Assembly: GCA_017474045.1 (NCBI GenBank)
Contig: JAFUHX010000088.1
Location: 1 to 64,000, forward strand
Direction: 5' to 3'
Origin: Clostridia bacterium
Lineage (GTDB): Bacteria > Bacillota > Clostridia > Oscillospirales > Acutalibacteraceae
Length of the DNA: 64,000 nt
How positions within the stretch are numbered: the first letter of the stretch is position 1; every line of letters begins with the position of its first letter. The position numbers were made by a program, and so were the translations under genes. The notes under the pieces are model-generated. The model searched no databases. It saw only the letters and a program-made list of their open reading frames with translations, and was not told where the DNA came from. Shown one piece after another: positions 1-8,769 of the stretch.

Positions 1-38
1 ACTTTGGCGTAATTGCCTTTAGAGTATATAACCCACTA

Positions 39-71
39 TGACACTTTCAAGCCGAAAGTGTCACTTTTTAT
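39..71 (+). terminator. Rho-independent terminator of a gene left of the window
   Basis: A perfect 10-base inverted repeat (39-48 and 54-63, arms TGACACTTTC and GAAAGTGTCA) with a 5-base loop is followed by CTTTTTA on the plus strand. No plus-strand gene in the window ends here, so it most likely terminates a gene that lies before position 1 and converges on the acyl-CoA synthetase. Confidence 0.7.
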
Positions 72-112
72 ATAAAAAATTGGGAGCACTTCATCACAAA
101 GTGTCTCCCAAT
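70..112 (-). terminator. Terminator of the acyl-CoA synthetase gene
   Basis: The inverted repeat TTGGGAG-CACTT (80-91) pairs with AAGTGTCTCCCAA (100-112) with one bulged base. Read on the minus strand the hairpin is followed by a run of T at 74-79. It lies 64 bases after the stop codon at 176-178. Confidence 0.8.
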
Positions 113-175
113 AATTTTATCTGTCCTTAGCAACCTTGCCCTTTTTCAGACAGGGATTTATAAAAGAAATTAAAT

Positions 176-1837
176 TTATGCTTTCTGAGTGTTTTTATAG
201 TTTCTCTTGATTTTAAGAGTTGTTGTTTTGGGGAATTCGCTGTCTCTTGTTTTAACAACTCTGATTCTCTTATAAACGGGAAGCTCTTTGTTAACCTCAG
301 CAACATCAGCTTCAATTCTTTCCTTAGCGTCGGGATATTCCTCTGTGTTAAGATAAAACTCAGCGCCGATAAGGTCAGTGTCGTCTTCATAAACAACAAC
401 TTCCTTAATATATTCAATTTTTGTAACAAGCTTATCTTCAATTTCTTCAGGTGCAACATTCTTACCGTTGGAAAGAACAATAAGATTCTTCTTTCTTCCG
501 ACAAAGAAAAGGAAGCCGTCTTCATCAAAATATCCGTAGTCACCGGTCATGAACCAATCACCGTCGAAAACAGAAGCAGTTGCTTCGGGATCTTCGAAAT
601 AGCCCTTGAAAACGTTTTCGCCTCTGACAAAAATTTCACCAACACCGTCTTCATCGGGATTGTTAATTTTTACTTCACAACAGAGCATGGGCTTTCCGCA
701 GGAGCCGAGCTTATGATCTTCAAAGGTGGAAATGGTTACACCGGGAGAGCACTCAGTAGTTCCGTATGCTCCGAAAATGGGAATTCCGAAATCTTCCATT
801 CCCTTTTCATATTTCGGGTCAAGATATGCGCCGCCGATAACGATATAATCAAGCTCGCCGCCAAGACCGTCAATAACCTGTTTGAAAAGCTTTCTTCTGA
901 CATCAATACCAACTTTAAGAAGAGCATTGCTTATCTTCAGACCCTTGCGAAGCTTATCAGCTCTTCCGCTTTGCTCTGCTTTTCTCCAGATTGATTTATA
1001 AATTGTTTCAACCAAAAGGGGTACACCGGCAATATTTTCGGGATTATAGTTTTTAATGTCGTCAGCGATCGTTTTAAGGCTGGGACAAATATATCCCCAA
1101 ACGTGATAAACGTTACTGAGAAGAAGCGCGCTGGCCCAGGCAAAAAGGTGGTTCATGGGAAGGAAGCCGATTGCGTGCTGACCCTGAATAACCTTTGCAG
1201 AAGCAAGGCAGCTTGCCATAATGTTTTTATGGGTAAGCATTACGCCCTTAGATTTTCCTGTCGTTCCGGAAGTGAAAACTATTGTTGCAAGATCTTCAGG
1301 TTCGGGCTTGAAATCAAGATAGCACTTATTGCCTGCGGCAAGGTCAGCGTGACCCTCTTCAACAACCTTGTCAAAATCTTCGATTTTGATATAAAGAGAA
1401 AGAGTTACATCTTCGTCAGCCTTCATTTTTTCAATGGCACTTTCAAATTCCCTGGTGTAGAAAATTGCATCGCATCTGCTTCTTTTCATAATTTCAACAA
1501 GGTCATCATCCATAAGCTTTGCGTCAAGGGGAATTGTTATATAGCGACCACTCATTATTGCATAGAAGCAAGCAATCCAATAATAGCTGTTTTCACTGAG
1601 AATGGCAACCTTCTTTTCGTGCATTCCGTTTTTATAGAGATACTGACCAAGACCCACTGTGTCATGCCAGACCTCGTTGAAGGTCTTTTTCTTTTCTTTC
1701 TTCTTTTCAGAAAAAACATATTGAACATTGTCACCACCGTCGGGATGGTTGTGACCGTTTTCAATAAGCTCGCGAACCGTTTTGAGATCGGGAACCTCTA
1801 CCCAAGGGTATCTGTATTTATACTTATATTTTGCCAT
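176..1837 (-). CDS. AMP-dependent synthetase/ligase (long-chain acyl-CoA synthetase-like)
   Basis: This 553-residue protein belongs to the ANL superfamily of adenylate-forming enzymes, which activate a carboxylic acid with ATP and usually transfer it to CoA. The phosphate-binding motif TSGTTGKSKGV lies near residue 200, YGTTE near 365, the TGD motif near 440 and a C-terminal lid with LSNGKNVAPEEIE. The whole length matches fatty-acyl-CoA ligases (FadD/AFT type). The start is the ATG at 1837, preceded by AGAAGGAG six bases upstream; an in-frame ATG 21 bases further upstream lies before that site. No signal peptide is visible, so it is probably cytosolic. It is monocistronic, with its own promoter and terminator. 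The acyl substrate cannot be read from the sequence. Confidence 0.9.
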   Translation of the reverse strand: MAKYKYKYRYPWVEVPDLKTVRELIENGHNHPDGGDNVQYVFSEKKKEKKKTFNEVWHDTVGLGQYLYKNGMHEKKVAILSENSYYWIACFYAIMSGRYITIPLDAKLMDDDLVEIMKRSRCDAIFYTREFESAIEKMKADEDVTLSLYIKIEDFDKVVEEGHADLAAGNKCYLDFKPEPEDLATIVFTSGTTGKSKGVMLTHKNIMASCLASAKVIQGQHAIGFLPMNHLFAWASALLLSNVYHVWGYICPSLKTIADDIKNYNPENIAGVPLLVETIYKSIWRKAEQSGRADKLRKGLKISNALLKVGIDVRRKLFKQVIDGLGGELDYIVIGGAYLDPKYEKGMEDFGIPIFGAYGTTECSPGVTISTFEDHKLGSCGKPMLCCEVKINNPDEDGVGEIFVRGENVFKGYFEDPEATASVFDGDWFMTGDYGYFDEDGFLFFVGRKKNLIVLSNGKNVAPEEIEDKLVTKIEYIKEVVVYEDDTDLIGAEFYLNTEEYPDAKERIEADVAEVNKELPVYKRIRVVKTRDSEFPKTTTLKIKRNYKNTQKA

Positions 1838-1872
1838 CGCTGTTCTCCTTCTTTGCATTAATATTTTAAATT

Positions 1873-1901
1873 ATTATACCTGACGGCTGTATCTATGTCA
1901 A
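1873..1901 (-). promoter_or_regulatory. SigA-type promoter of the acyl-CoA synthetase gene
   Basis: On the minus strand TTGACA (1896-1901) and TATAAT (1873-1878) are separated by exactly 17 bases, a perfect consensus promoter 36 bases before the start codon. Confidence 0.9.
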
Positions 1902-1995
1902 TAATGTGGATATTAAATTATTAAAATATTTTTAATTAATTTAATAAAAAATATGAACAAATTTGAAGATTTGTTACATGTTGTTTGATTTCGCC

Positions 1996-2025
1996 TTGAT
2001 TTTTTCTTTTATTTTTCGCTATATT
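1996..2025 (+). promoter_or_regulatory. Possible plus-strand promoter in the gap before thiZ
   Basis: TTGATT (1996-2001) and TATATT (2020-2025) are 18 bases apart on the plus strand. No plus-strand coding sequence follows, but a hairpin with a plus-strand T run ends at 2122. Together they could define a short transcript. In AT-rich DNA such a match can arise by chance. Confidence 0.25.
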
Positions 2026-2085
2026 TTGCTATATGAAGCATTTTTCTGTTGAAATGTAAATTTTTCTTATTAATTTCATAAAGAT

Positions 2086-2122
2086 GAGGTTCTCAGAAAT
2101 AATTCCGGGAACCTCGCTTTTT
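2086..2122 (+). terminator. Terminator-like hairpin between convergent regions
   Basis: GAGGTTCTC (2086-2094) pairs with GGGAACCTC (2107-2115), one wobble, and is followed on the plus strand by GCTTTTTATT. On the minus strand the hairpin sits just past the thiZ stop codon (2124) but is followed only by ATCTTTAT, a weak T run. It may serve thiZ, or an unannotated plus-strand transcript. Confidence 0.55.
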
Positions 2123-2123
2123 A

Positions 2124-2867
2124 TTAACCTTTAAGAGCTTCAAATATCTGTTTCTTATATGAAATAAACTCTTCGCTGACAACAAAATCATCACTTCTCG
2201 GCTTCTTTGCCTTGACTGTTATTTCATGGCTGATTCTTCCCGGATTTCCCGACAGAATATATATCCTGTCTGAAAGAAGAATTGCTTCGTCAATATCGTG
2301 AGTAACAAACAAAGTTGAAAGCCTGATTTTTTCCATTATATCAAGATACCAACGGTGAACAGCGTTTTTGGTTATTGTGTCTAACGCGCTGAAGGGTTCG
2401 TCTAAAAGTGCAACCTTATCAGAAGCGAGATAGGTTCTTAAAAAGGCTGCTCTTTGTCTCATTCCGCCGGAAAGCTGATGGGGAAATTTATTTTCAGTTC
2501 CCTCAAGACCAAACTGAGAAAAAAGAGCAGAAGCTTTTTCTTTTGCTTCTTTTTTGGAAAGTTTGCCTTTTATAACAAGAGGAAGACTTACGTTTTCCAA
2601 AATGCTGTAATAAGGCAACAAAAGGTCTTTCTGAAGCATATAGCTGACCACTCCGGGCTTTTGGATAATGCTTTCACCCTCGAGAAAAACTTCTCCGCTG
2701 TCTGCTGCACTCAAACCGCTTATTATGTTAAAAAGAGTTGTTTTTCCGCTTCCGCTGACTCCTAAAAGGCTGACTATTTCACCCTTTTCAAGATAAATTG
2801 ATATATCCCGGATAATCTCTTTTCCGTCGAAGCTTTTAGTGATGTTTTTTGTCTCTAAATATTTCAT
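2124..2867 (-). CDS. thiZ: Thiamine-precursor ABC transporter ATPase (ThiZ-like)
   Basis: This 247-residue ATPase of the nitrate/sulfonate/taurine subfamily energises uptake of a thiamine pyrimidine precursor. Walker A is GVSGSGKTT near residue 37, the signature motif is LSGGMRQR near 133 and Walker B is VALLDEPFSALD near 151; the switch histidine is in FVTHDIDEA. The start ATG is three bases after the thiY stop codon, with AGG seven bases upstream, so translation is probably coupled. The function is assigned from the operon: it is the last gene of a TPP-riboswitch operon with ThiY and ThiX homologues. Sequence alone would fit any SsuB/TauB-type ATPase. Confidence 0.85.
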   Translation of the reverse strand: MKYLETKNITKSFDGKEIIRDISIYLEKGEIVSLLGVSGSGKTTLFNIISGLSAADSGEVFLEGESIIQKPGVVSYMLQKDLLLPYYSILENVSLPLVIKGKLSKKEAKEKASALFSQFGLEGTENKFPHQLSGGMRQRAAFLRTYLASDKVALLDEPFSALDTITKNAVHRWYLDIMEKIRLSTLFVTHDIDEAILLSDRIYILSGNPGRISHEITVKAKKPRSDDFVVSEEFISYKKQIFEALKG

Positions 2868-2870
2868 ATC

Positions 2871-3869
2871 TTAACCTAAATAGTTATTTGTAAAATAATT
2901 TTTTTCTGTCAGGTCTTTTTCAACCAAGCCGTTATTGTAAAGCCAGGAATAAAAGCCGTTCCACCTGGTTTCGTCAATAATTCCCCATTTTTCGCCGTCA
3001 GCGATATATTGCTGAGAAATCCATTTCTGGCTTTCTTTGACCAGCTCTTCGCTTCCGAGAAGAGAACCGGTTTCATCGCCTCTTATCAGAATTTCAGCCG
3101 CTTCTTCAGGATTTTCAGCAGCATATTCATATCCCTTTGCAGTAGCAGACAAAAAGGCTTTTGCTGTTTCGCCGCTGTTTTCAAGAAAAGCATTGTTTGC
3201 AACAATAACAGGGGTATAGTAATCAAAAACCGGATCAATTTCTCTGAAGCTGAAATAATCAAACTCCAGACCGCTGAGCTTTGCATTTATTGCGCTCCAG
3301 CCGTAAAACACCCACACACAGTCAGTATCGTGATTTTTAAGCGCTCCGGCTTCATCTGTTATTACATTGGGAATAAGGTTAATTTTTGAAAAATCTCCGC
3401 CGTCTTTTTCAACAACATATTTTATTATGGCTTTTTCTGTGGGGCTATCCCATGTTGAATAGGTTTTTCCTTCCATGCCCTTGGGAGAATTCATCCCCTC
3501 GCCTTTTCGGGAAATAATTCCTGAAGTGTTATGCTGAAGAATTGACGCAACAGCAGTTATTTCAAGGGGAGAATCAGAAGCAAAGGAAGGAGCAATTGTG
3601 TCCTGAGCATCAACGGCAAACTGAGCCTGACCGGAAGCACACATCAAAGCCGCACCGTTTTCGGGCGGTTGAACGATTTTTACGCTGAGTCCGGCTTCTT
3701 CATAATAGCCTTTTTCAGCGGCAACATAAAAGCCCGTATGATTTGTGTTGGGGGTCCAGTCAAGACAGAGCGTTATTTCTTTTTTTTCGTTATCGTTTTC
3801 TTTTCCGCCACAAGCAGAAAAAGAAAGAATAAGGCAAAGCGCCAGAATTAAAACTAAAAACTTTTTCAT
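2871..3869 (-). CDS. thiY: Thiamine-precursor-binding lipoprotein (ThiY/NMT1 family)
   Basis: This 332-residue extracytoplasmic solute-binding lipoprotein has a signal peptide ending in the lipobox SFSAC, with Cys20 as the expected lipid attachment site. The motif LDWTPNTNHTGFYVA starting near residue 35 is characteristic of the ThiY/THI5 (NMT1) family, which binds hydroxymethylpyrimidine or formylaminopyrimidine compounds. It would capture the pyrimidine precursor and deliver it to ThiX. The start ATG is preceded by TAGGAGAC. Its place in a TPP-riboswitch operon supports the assignment. Whether the ligand is HMP, formyl-AMP or thiamine itself cannot be decided from sequence. Confidence 0.9.
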   Translation of the reverse strand: MKKFLVLILALCLILSFSACGGKENDNEKKEITLCLDWTPNTNHTGFYVAAEKGYYEEAGLSVKIVQPPENGAALMCASGQAQFAVDAQDTIAPSFASDSPLEITAVASILQHNTSGIISRKGEGMNSPKGMEGKTYSTWDSPTEKAIIKYVVEKDGGDFSKINLIPNVITDEAGALKNHDTDCVWVFYGWSAINAKLSGLEFDYFSFREIDPVFDYYTPVIVANNAFLENSGETAKAFLSATAKGYEYAAENPEEAAEILIRGDETGSLLGSEELVKESQKWISQQYIADGEKWGIIDETRWNGFYSWLYNNGLVEKDLTEKNYFTNNYLG

Positions 3870-3887
3870 AATTAATGTCTCCTAAAT

Positions 3888-4655
3888 TCATTGATCGGTG
3901 TTTTTCCATTTTATGACGCGCTTTTCAAGAACTGAAATTAAAAGCATTAAAAGAAGACTTATTATTGAAATAAAAATAATTACCGCAAACATTTTATCAA
4001 AAGCATAGGCTTTTTTAACTCTGGTCATATAAACCCCCAGACCTTCAAATCCGCCTAACCATTCGGCAATAACTCCGCCCACTACCGCATAAGAAGCAGA
4101 CACCTTCAAGCCTGAAAAGAACGAAGGCAAAGCCGACGGAAGCTTAATATGGCGAAATACCGTAAGTTTTGAGCCTCCCATGCTTCTTATCAGATCAATC
4201 GCATCTTTATCAGCACTTTTATAGCCGTCAAGAAGAGAAACTGTTACGGGAAAAAAGGTTGTTATTACCACAAGGGTTATTTTTGGCGCCATTGAAAAGC
4301 CCATCCACAAAACAAGAAGAGGGGCGATTGCAATGGTGGGAACTGTTTGAGTAACGATAAGAACAGGATAAAAAGCCTTATATAAAAAAGGGAATCTGTC
4401 CATAACGGTTGCAATAACAAAAGCGGCAAGAATTCCGATTAAAAGACCATATATTGCCTCCTGAAGAGTTACGGCGGCATGCTTCATCAAAATTGAAAAA
4501 TCTGAAACAAAAGCCTTGATTACGCTGAGGGGAGACGGCAACATATAGGCAGCAATGAGCTCACCCTCGCTAACGAAAAGCCAGAGAAGGCAGATTACTG
4601 CAACGGAAATCAGCGGCGCCGATTTACTCGTGATGTTTTGAAACTTTTTTATCAA
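3888..4655 (-). CDS. thiX: Thiamine-precursor ABC transporter permease (ThiX-like)
   Basis: This 255-residue membrane permease of the BPD_transp_1 family has about six hydrophobic segments and the cytoplasmic coupling loop (near residues 160-185, containing the DLIRSMGG stretch) that contacts the ATPase. It belongs to the same subfamily as SsuC and ThiX. The start appears to be TTG at 4655, which overlaps the end of the preceding thiamine-binding gene by 32 bases, with AAGGCGGTG about 12 bases upstream. That spacing is loose, so a slightly later start is possible. The 32-base overlap suggests translational coupling within the thiamine operon. Confidence 0.87.
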   Translation of the reverse strand: MIKKFQNITSKSAPLISVAVICLLWLFVSEGELIAAYMLPSPLSVIKAFVSDFSILMKHAAVTLQEAIYGLLIGILAAFVIATVMDRFPFLYKAFYPVLIVTQTVPTIAIAPLLVLWMGFSMAPKITLVVITTFFPVTVSLLDGYKSADKDAIDLIRSMGGSKLTVFRHIKLPSALPSFFSGLKVSASYAVVGGVIAEWLGGFEGLGVYMTRVKKAYAFDKMFAVIIFISIISLLLMLLISVLEKRVIKWKNTDQ

Positions 4656-4923
4656 TTGTCAAAACACCGCCTTCGGGTTTATAAACTATTTTTACATAAG
4701 ATGAAACTGAAGGGCAACCCGCTTTAATTGCCACCTTCTGACAGTTTGAAACAATTTCCATCAGTTGATCGTAGCTTTCTCCCTCAATGGTTGTTTCAAA
4801 AGGTCCCACATAGCAGTTAAGACCTGTGCTTTTAATATAGGCAATTACCTCATCAACAATTCTGATAAGCTCTTCTTCGCTGTTTACTTCGGGAAGAACC
4901 TGAATAGCAACACTAGCTGTCAT
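4624..4923 (-). CDS. Thiamine-binding protein, MTH1187/YkoF family
   Basis: This 99-residue protein belongs to the small ferredoxin-fold Thiamine_BP family (MTH1187, DUF77), whose members bind thiamine or its pyrimidine; VGPFETTIEG near residue 40 is a family hallmark. It has no signal peptide and should be cytosolic. The start is ATG 4923 with AAAGGAGTG upstream; an in-frame ATG at 5064 lies inside the riboswitch terminator hairpin and is not a real start. It is the first gene after the TPP riboswitch and overlaps thiX. Its role is probably thiamine or precursor binding linked to transport. Confidence 0.88.
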   Translation of the reverse strand: MTASVAIQVLPEVNSEEELIRIVDEVIAYIKSTGLNCYVGPFETTIEGESYDQLMEIVSNCQKVAIKAGCPSVSSYVKIVYKPEGGVLTIDKKVSKHHE

Positions 4924-5034
4924 AAAAACACTCCTTTGATATTTGCAGAAGGAAAAGCACGAAATCACAAGGCAAAAGCAAAAAGCTCCGTTGCCTTTCG
5001 AAAGCTTTCTGCAGTGAAAGTGCTCTTCTTTCTG

Positions 5035-5068
5035 AAAAAATAAACGCCACGGATAAACATCCATGGCG
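5035..5068 (-). terminator. Riboswitch-controlled intrinsic terminator
   Basis: On the minus strand CGCCATGGAT (5059-5068) pairs with ATCCGTGGCG (5045-5054), one wobble, four-base loop, followed by TTTATTTTTT (5035-5044). It directly follows the TPP aptamer and precedes the first gene, so it is the expected expression platform: TPP binding should favour termination. Confidence 0.88.
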
Positions 5069-5079
5069 GAAAAAGCTTT

Positions 5080-5172
5080 TAAACTTCCTACGTCGGCATT
5101 ATCCGAATCAGGTTAAGGGTTAAAGACGAGCAAGTCTTAATCTCAGCCGAATTTCATCAGCACCCCTGTTTA
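5080..5172 (-). promoter_or_regulatory. TPP riboswitch (THI element)
   Basis: The minus strand contains the conserved THI-box elements in order: a P1 stem TAAAC/GTTTA (5168-5172 and 5080-5084), GGGGTGC, GCTGAGA, ACCTGAT and GGATAATGCCGACGTAGGAA. It lies between a promoter and an intrinsic terminator and controls the four downstream thiamine-transport genes. High thiamine pyrophosphate should switch the operon off. Confidence 0.97.
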
Positions 5173-5189
5173 TCTTGTGGCGTAATTTC

Positions 5190-5218
5190 ATGTTAACACA
5201 AGTTAGATTTTTTGTCAA
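5190..5218 (-). promoter_or_regulatory. Promoter of the thiamine operon
   Basis: TTGACA (5213-5218) and TAACAT (5190-5195) on the minus strand are separated by 17 bases and lie about 18 bases before the TPP aptamer. Confidence 0.8.
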
Positions 5219-5229
5219 GAAAAAAATGG

Positions 5230-8200
5230 TTATTCAACTTTAATTTCTTTTCCCAGACTGAAGGAATAAAGATAGGTTTCTTCAACCTCATAATCTGTGC
5301 AAAGAGTCAAAGCCTCTTTATACACTTCCACCTGAGACTTATATTTTTCTATGAACTGTTTTTCTTCATAAAGATGGTCGGTTTTATAGTCAACAACAAC
5401 CAGCTTTCCGTTTTCCACAAAGGCACAGTCAGCAATACCCTGAATTACAACCGTTTCATCAGAAAACTCTTGAAGCTCAGGATAAATCTGAGTAATAGGC
5501 ACTCTGACGGTAAACTTTTTTTCTCTCATAACTGTTTCACTTCTGAGAATTCTTTTGGCAAGGCTGCTTTTGAAAAACTCAGTTATCGCCCCGGCATCAA
5601 TAGCCTTTGACTCAGTTTCGCTGATAAAGCCTTTTTCTGTCAGTCTTTTGATTTCCTCTTCAACACTCTGACACGCTTTTTCATAATCGGCAAACTGCAT
5701 GAAATTATGAGTTGCAGTTCCTCTTTGAGCTGCAGTTAATCCGTCTTTGCTTAAAAATGCCGGTCTTGACGAAGCAAAATATTCTCTGTTAACACTACCC
5801 TTATCAACCTCCGACGCTGCGCGTTTGCTGACAGCATAGGTTAATGGCTCATATTTATATTTATATTCTGCCCTTTCTTTAATAAGCTTTAAAAACTGCA
5901 AATCAATTTCCGGAGCTTCTTCTTCCTTCTGAAGATTTTTTTCTTCCGGACTCCACGGATGAATCTCGGCTCTGAAGCGGAAATTACTCTCAATAACAGC
6001 CTCTGAAGAAAGACCGCCGTAATTTCTTAAAACAGAAGCATCTTTATGACGCATGAGGGCAGTTATTAACCATTCACCGTAGCTTGAAGCCATTGAAACG
6101 GCAAAAGGTGCAGTCCTTTTGCTAAAAGGATTAATGTTTGAAGCGTATTTTGAAAGAGTTTCTTCAGCATTTTTTATGGCGCTGACCATAATAAGCTTTT
6201 CTTTGGCTCTTGTCATGGCAACATAGAGAATTCTCATTTCTTCAGAAAGAGTGTCTTTTTTAACGGAAAGCTTTACTGCGTCGTGACTTACTGTGGGATA
6301 TTGCGCCATAGTTTCGGTCTGGCGAAGAATAAGTCCAATACCGTCTTTTGAAGAAACAATCAGATTGTTTTTCTCGTCGCTCCGGTTAAATTTTCCTGCG
6401 CAATTGGCAACAATACAAACAGGGAACTCAAGACCCTTTGACTTATGAATAGACATAATTTTAACAACATCGGCATCTGACGAAACACCTACTGAGCCCG
6501 CAAGGTCCTGATTTTCTCTTTCAAGACGGTCAACAAAGCCAATAAATCCCGAAAGACCGATAAAACCGTTTTTTTCATAGTTGGAAGCATAGTCAAGAAG
6601 AAGACGGAGATTTGCGCTTTTCGTCCGGGCACCCTTCATGGCGGTAACAATGATATCTATTGCAGTTTCTTCATAAATCATTCTGATAAAATCTTCAACG
6701 CCCATTGAAACGCTGAGATTTCTCCAAGTATTGATTTTTGAAAGAAAATCGCTGACCTTTTTGTTGGCTTTTGCTTTAACAAGGCAGGAATACAAATCGC
6801 CCTTTCGGTTCTCTATTCTTAAGGCGGCAAGGTCGTCGGCATCAAAACCGAAAATTACGGAAAGCATTACCGTCAAAAGAGCAATATCCTGCCTCGGATT
6901 GTCTATTATTCTGAGAAGACTGAGAACGAGACTTACTTCATACGCAGAAAAAAAGTCTGTGGCAACCTCTGTAAAGCAAGGTATTCCTGCCTGACGAAGC
7001 TGTTTTGCATAAATCGCTCCTCTTCCGCCGTTTAAGCCGCGAAGAAGAATACAAAAATCTTTGTAGGTTGCTTTTCTGTCGGTTTCTCCGTCCTTTACGG
7101 TGAAACCGCTGTTTATCATCTCATTGATTTTCTGAGCAATAAACTTAGCCTGAAAATCATCTGAGCTTTCTTCGTATTTGTCAATCTCAGAAATATCGAG
7201 AAGATGGAGCTCTGAACACTCGTCTTCCTTTTCGCTGTAGGAAGCTGAACAAACAAGTTTTTCTTCTTCTGAGTAATCAATATCGCCGCAGCTTTCACTC
7301 ATCAGCTGAGAAAAAACAAAATTGACCGTTTCTGTTACACTTTTCCGGCTTCTGAAGTTGTTTCCTAAAATGATTTTGCAAGGATAGTTTTTTTCTTCTC
7401 TTTTATATTCATCATAGGCGTTTTTTAAAGATATAAATATTTCAGGCATGGCTCTTCTGAAGCGATAAATGCTTTGCTTAACATCGCCTACTCTGAAAAG
7501 GTTGTTGTTTGAAACAGACTCAAAAAGCATATCCTGAGCTTTGTTTGTATCCTGATATTCATCAATAAGAATTTCATCAAAATTCTTTGAAAGCTCTGTG
7601 GCAAGAGCCGTTTTTTCATAGCCGCTTTCGTTGTCACTTTCTTTAACAAGAAGAGAGATTGCCATTTGGGAAATATCGCTGAAATCGGCAAGATTTTTTG
7701 ACCTTTTCAAAAGACTGAAGTTTTCGGCAAAAAGCTTTGTTGCCTGACAAAGCTTGGCAACCATGGGAGAAAGATATTTCATATCTTCCTTAAACTGATA
7801 GCTGTCGCAACACATCAGATCGCCGATGTTTTTTCTGATTATATCTTTAACCTTGTCTCTTGAGGCAATCAGTCTTAAACAGGTGCTGTCGTCTTTCAGC
7901 TCTCCTGAAACTCTGCCTCTTTTTTCAGGCTCATAGCTATAAATTGACTGACGTGTTTCATCCCAATTTTTTGCTCTTGCATTTTCAAGAATTTCAATTA
8001 CCTTTCTTTTATCGCTTGAAACTGCATTTAAAAAGATTTTTTCCAATTCTTCGCAGCCTTCAATAGCTTCAAGACTCATGTTACAAAGCTCAAGACAAAA
8101 CTCAAGAGCGTCGCAGATGTAAGAAAGAATTATTGAGCCATAGTTGCTTTCGCTGACCTCGCAGCCGCAACTGAAGCTTTCTGAAATTTCTTTGAGCCAT

Positions 8201-8769
8201 TTTTCAGGAAAGGGATAGGAAACTGAAGTGTTATAGAGCTGATAAATCATCTGAGAAAGCTCGCCGTCATCTCTTCCTTTAAAAAGCAACTCAACCAGAT
8301 TAAAAAAGTCGGAATCCTGCTGACTGTATAGCTCTTCAAGAGTCAGCTGCATAGCCTGAGCCTTAAGAAGAGAAAGCTGGCCTTCATCAGCATTTTTAAA
8401 GTCGGGAGAAATATCAAGAAGCTGAAAATTATCTCTGACAAGGCTGTTACAGAAGCTGTCGATAGTGCATATTTTTGCGCTTTGAAGAAGAATCTGTTGA
8501 TTAATCAGATTTGAATCATCAGGATTCTTTTTAAGTTCATCTTCAATCGCTTTGGAAATTCTCTGACGCATTTCATTGGCTGCCGCCCTTGTGAAAGTTA
8601 CAATCAGGAGTCTGTCGGCGCTTGATGGCTTTTCTTTGTCGCAAAGACGCTCAATTACTCTTTCGACCAAAACTGCCGTTTTTCCCGAGCCTGCCGCCGC
8701 AGAAACAAGAACACTTCCGTCTCTGGCTTTTATTGCGTCAAGCTGTTTTTCAGTCCAATTTCTCGCCAT
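5230..8769 (-). CDS. addA: ATP-dependent helicase/nuclease subunit A
   Basis: This 1179-residue AddA subunit works with AddB to resect double-strand DNA breaks and prepare them for RecA. It has an N-terminal UvrD-type helicase with Walker A AAAGSGKTAVL near residue 25, DEYQDTN near 415 and the motif QSIYRFRRA, and a C-terminal RecB-like nuclease with GIADCAFVENGKLVVVDYKTD near 1120. Length fits the family. The start is ATG 8769 with AGGAGGTG seven bases upstream; the GTG nine bases earlier is part of the ribosome binding site. The gene overlaps the end of addB by 20 bases, the usual coupled addBA order. Confidence 0.97.
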   Translation of the reverse strand: MARNWTEKQLDAIKARDGSVLVSAAAGSGKTAVLVERVIERLCDKEKPSSADRLLIVTFTRAAANEMRQRISKAIEDELKKNPDDSNLINQQILLQSAKICTIDSFCNSLVRDNFQLLDISPDFKNADEGQLSLLKAQAMQLTLEELYSQQDSDFFNLVELLFKGRDDGELSQMIYQLYNTSVSYPFPEKWLKEISESFSCGCEVSESNYGSIILSYICDALEFCLELCNMSLEAIEGCEELEKIFLNAVSSDKRKVIEILENARAKNWDETRQSIYSYEPEKRGRVSGELKDDSTCLRLIASRDKVKDIIRKNIGDLMCCDSYQFKEDMKYLSPMVAKLCQATKLFAENFSLLKRSKNLADFSDISQMAISLLVKESDNESGYEKTALATELSKNFDEILIDEYQDTNKAQDMLFESVSNNNLFRVGDVKQSIYRFRRAMPEIFISLKNAYDEYKREEKNYPCKIILGNNFRSRKSVTETVNFVFSQLMSESCGDIDYSEEEKLVCSASYSEKEDECSELHLLDISEIDKYEESSDDFQAKFIAQKINEMINSGFTVKDGETDRKATYKDFCILLRGLNGGRGAIYAKQLRQAGIPCFTEVATDFFSAYEVSLVLSLLRIIDNPRQDIALLTVMLSVIFGFDADDLAALRIENRKGDLYSCLVKAKANKKVSDFLSKINTWRNLSVSMGVEDFIRMIYEETAIDIIVTAMKGARTKSANLRLLLDYASNYEKNGFIGLSGFIGFVDRLERENQDLAGSVGVSSDADVVKIMSIHKSKGLEFPVCIVANCAGKFNRSDEKNNLIVSSKDGIGLILRQTETMAQYPTVSHDAVKLSVKKDTLSEEMRILYVAMTRAKEKLIMVSAIKNAEETLSKYASNINPFSKRTAPFAVSMASSYGEWLITALMRHKDASVLRNYGGLSSEAVIESNFRFRAEIHPWSPEEKNLQKEEEAPEIDLQFLKLIKERAEYKYKYEPLTYAVSKRAASEVDKGSVNREYFASSRPAFLSKDGLTAAQRGTATHNFMQFADYEKACQSVEEEIKRLTEKGFISETESKAIDAGAITEFFKSSLAKRILRSETVMREKKFTVRVPITQIYPELQEFSDETVVIQGIADCAFVENGKLVVVDYKTDHLYEEKQFIEKYKSQVEVYKEALTLCTDYEVEETYLYSFSLGKEIKVE

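Noticed and set aside
1103-1861. A 252-codon open frame on the plus strand antisense to the acyl-CoA synthetase
   Set aside because: It has no ribosome binding site, its translation is a low-complexity shadow of the synthetase, and a perfect minus-strand promoter lies next to its end.
4924-5064. A 47-codon upstream extension of the thiamine-binding protein gene
   Set aside because: It starts inside the riboswitch terminator hairpin, and a proper AAAGGAGTG and ATG lie at 4923.
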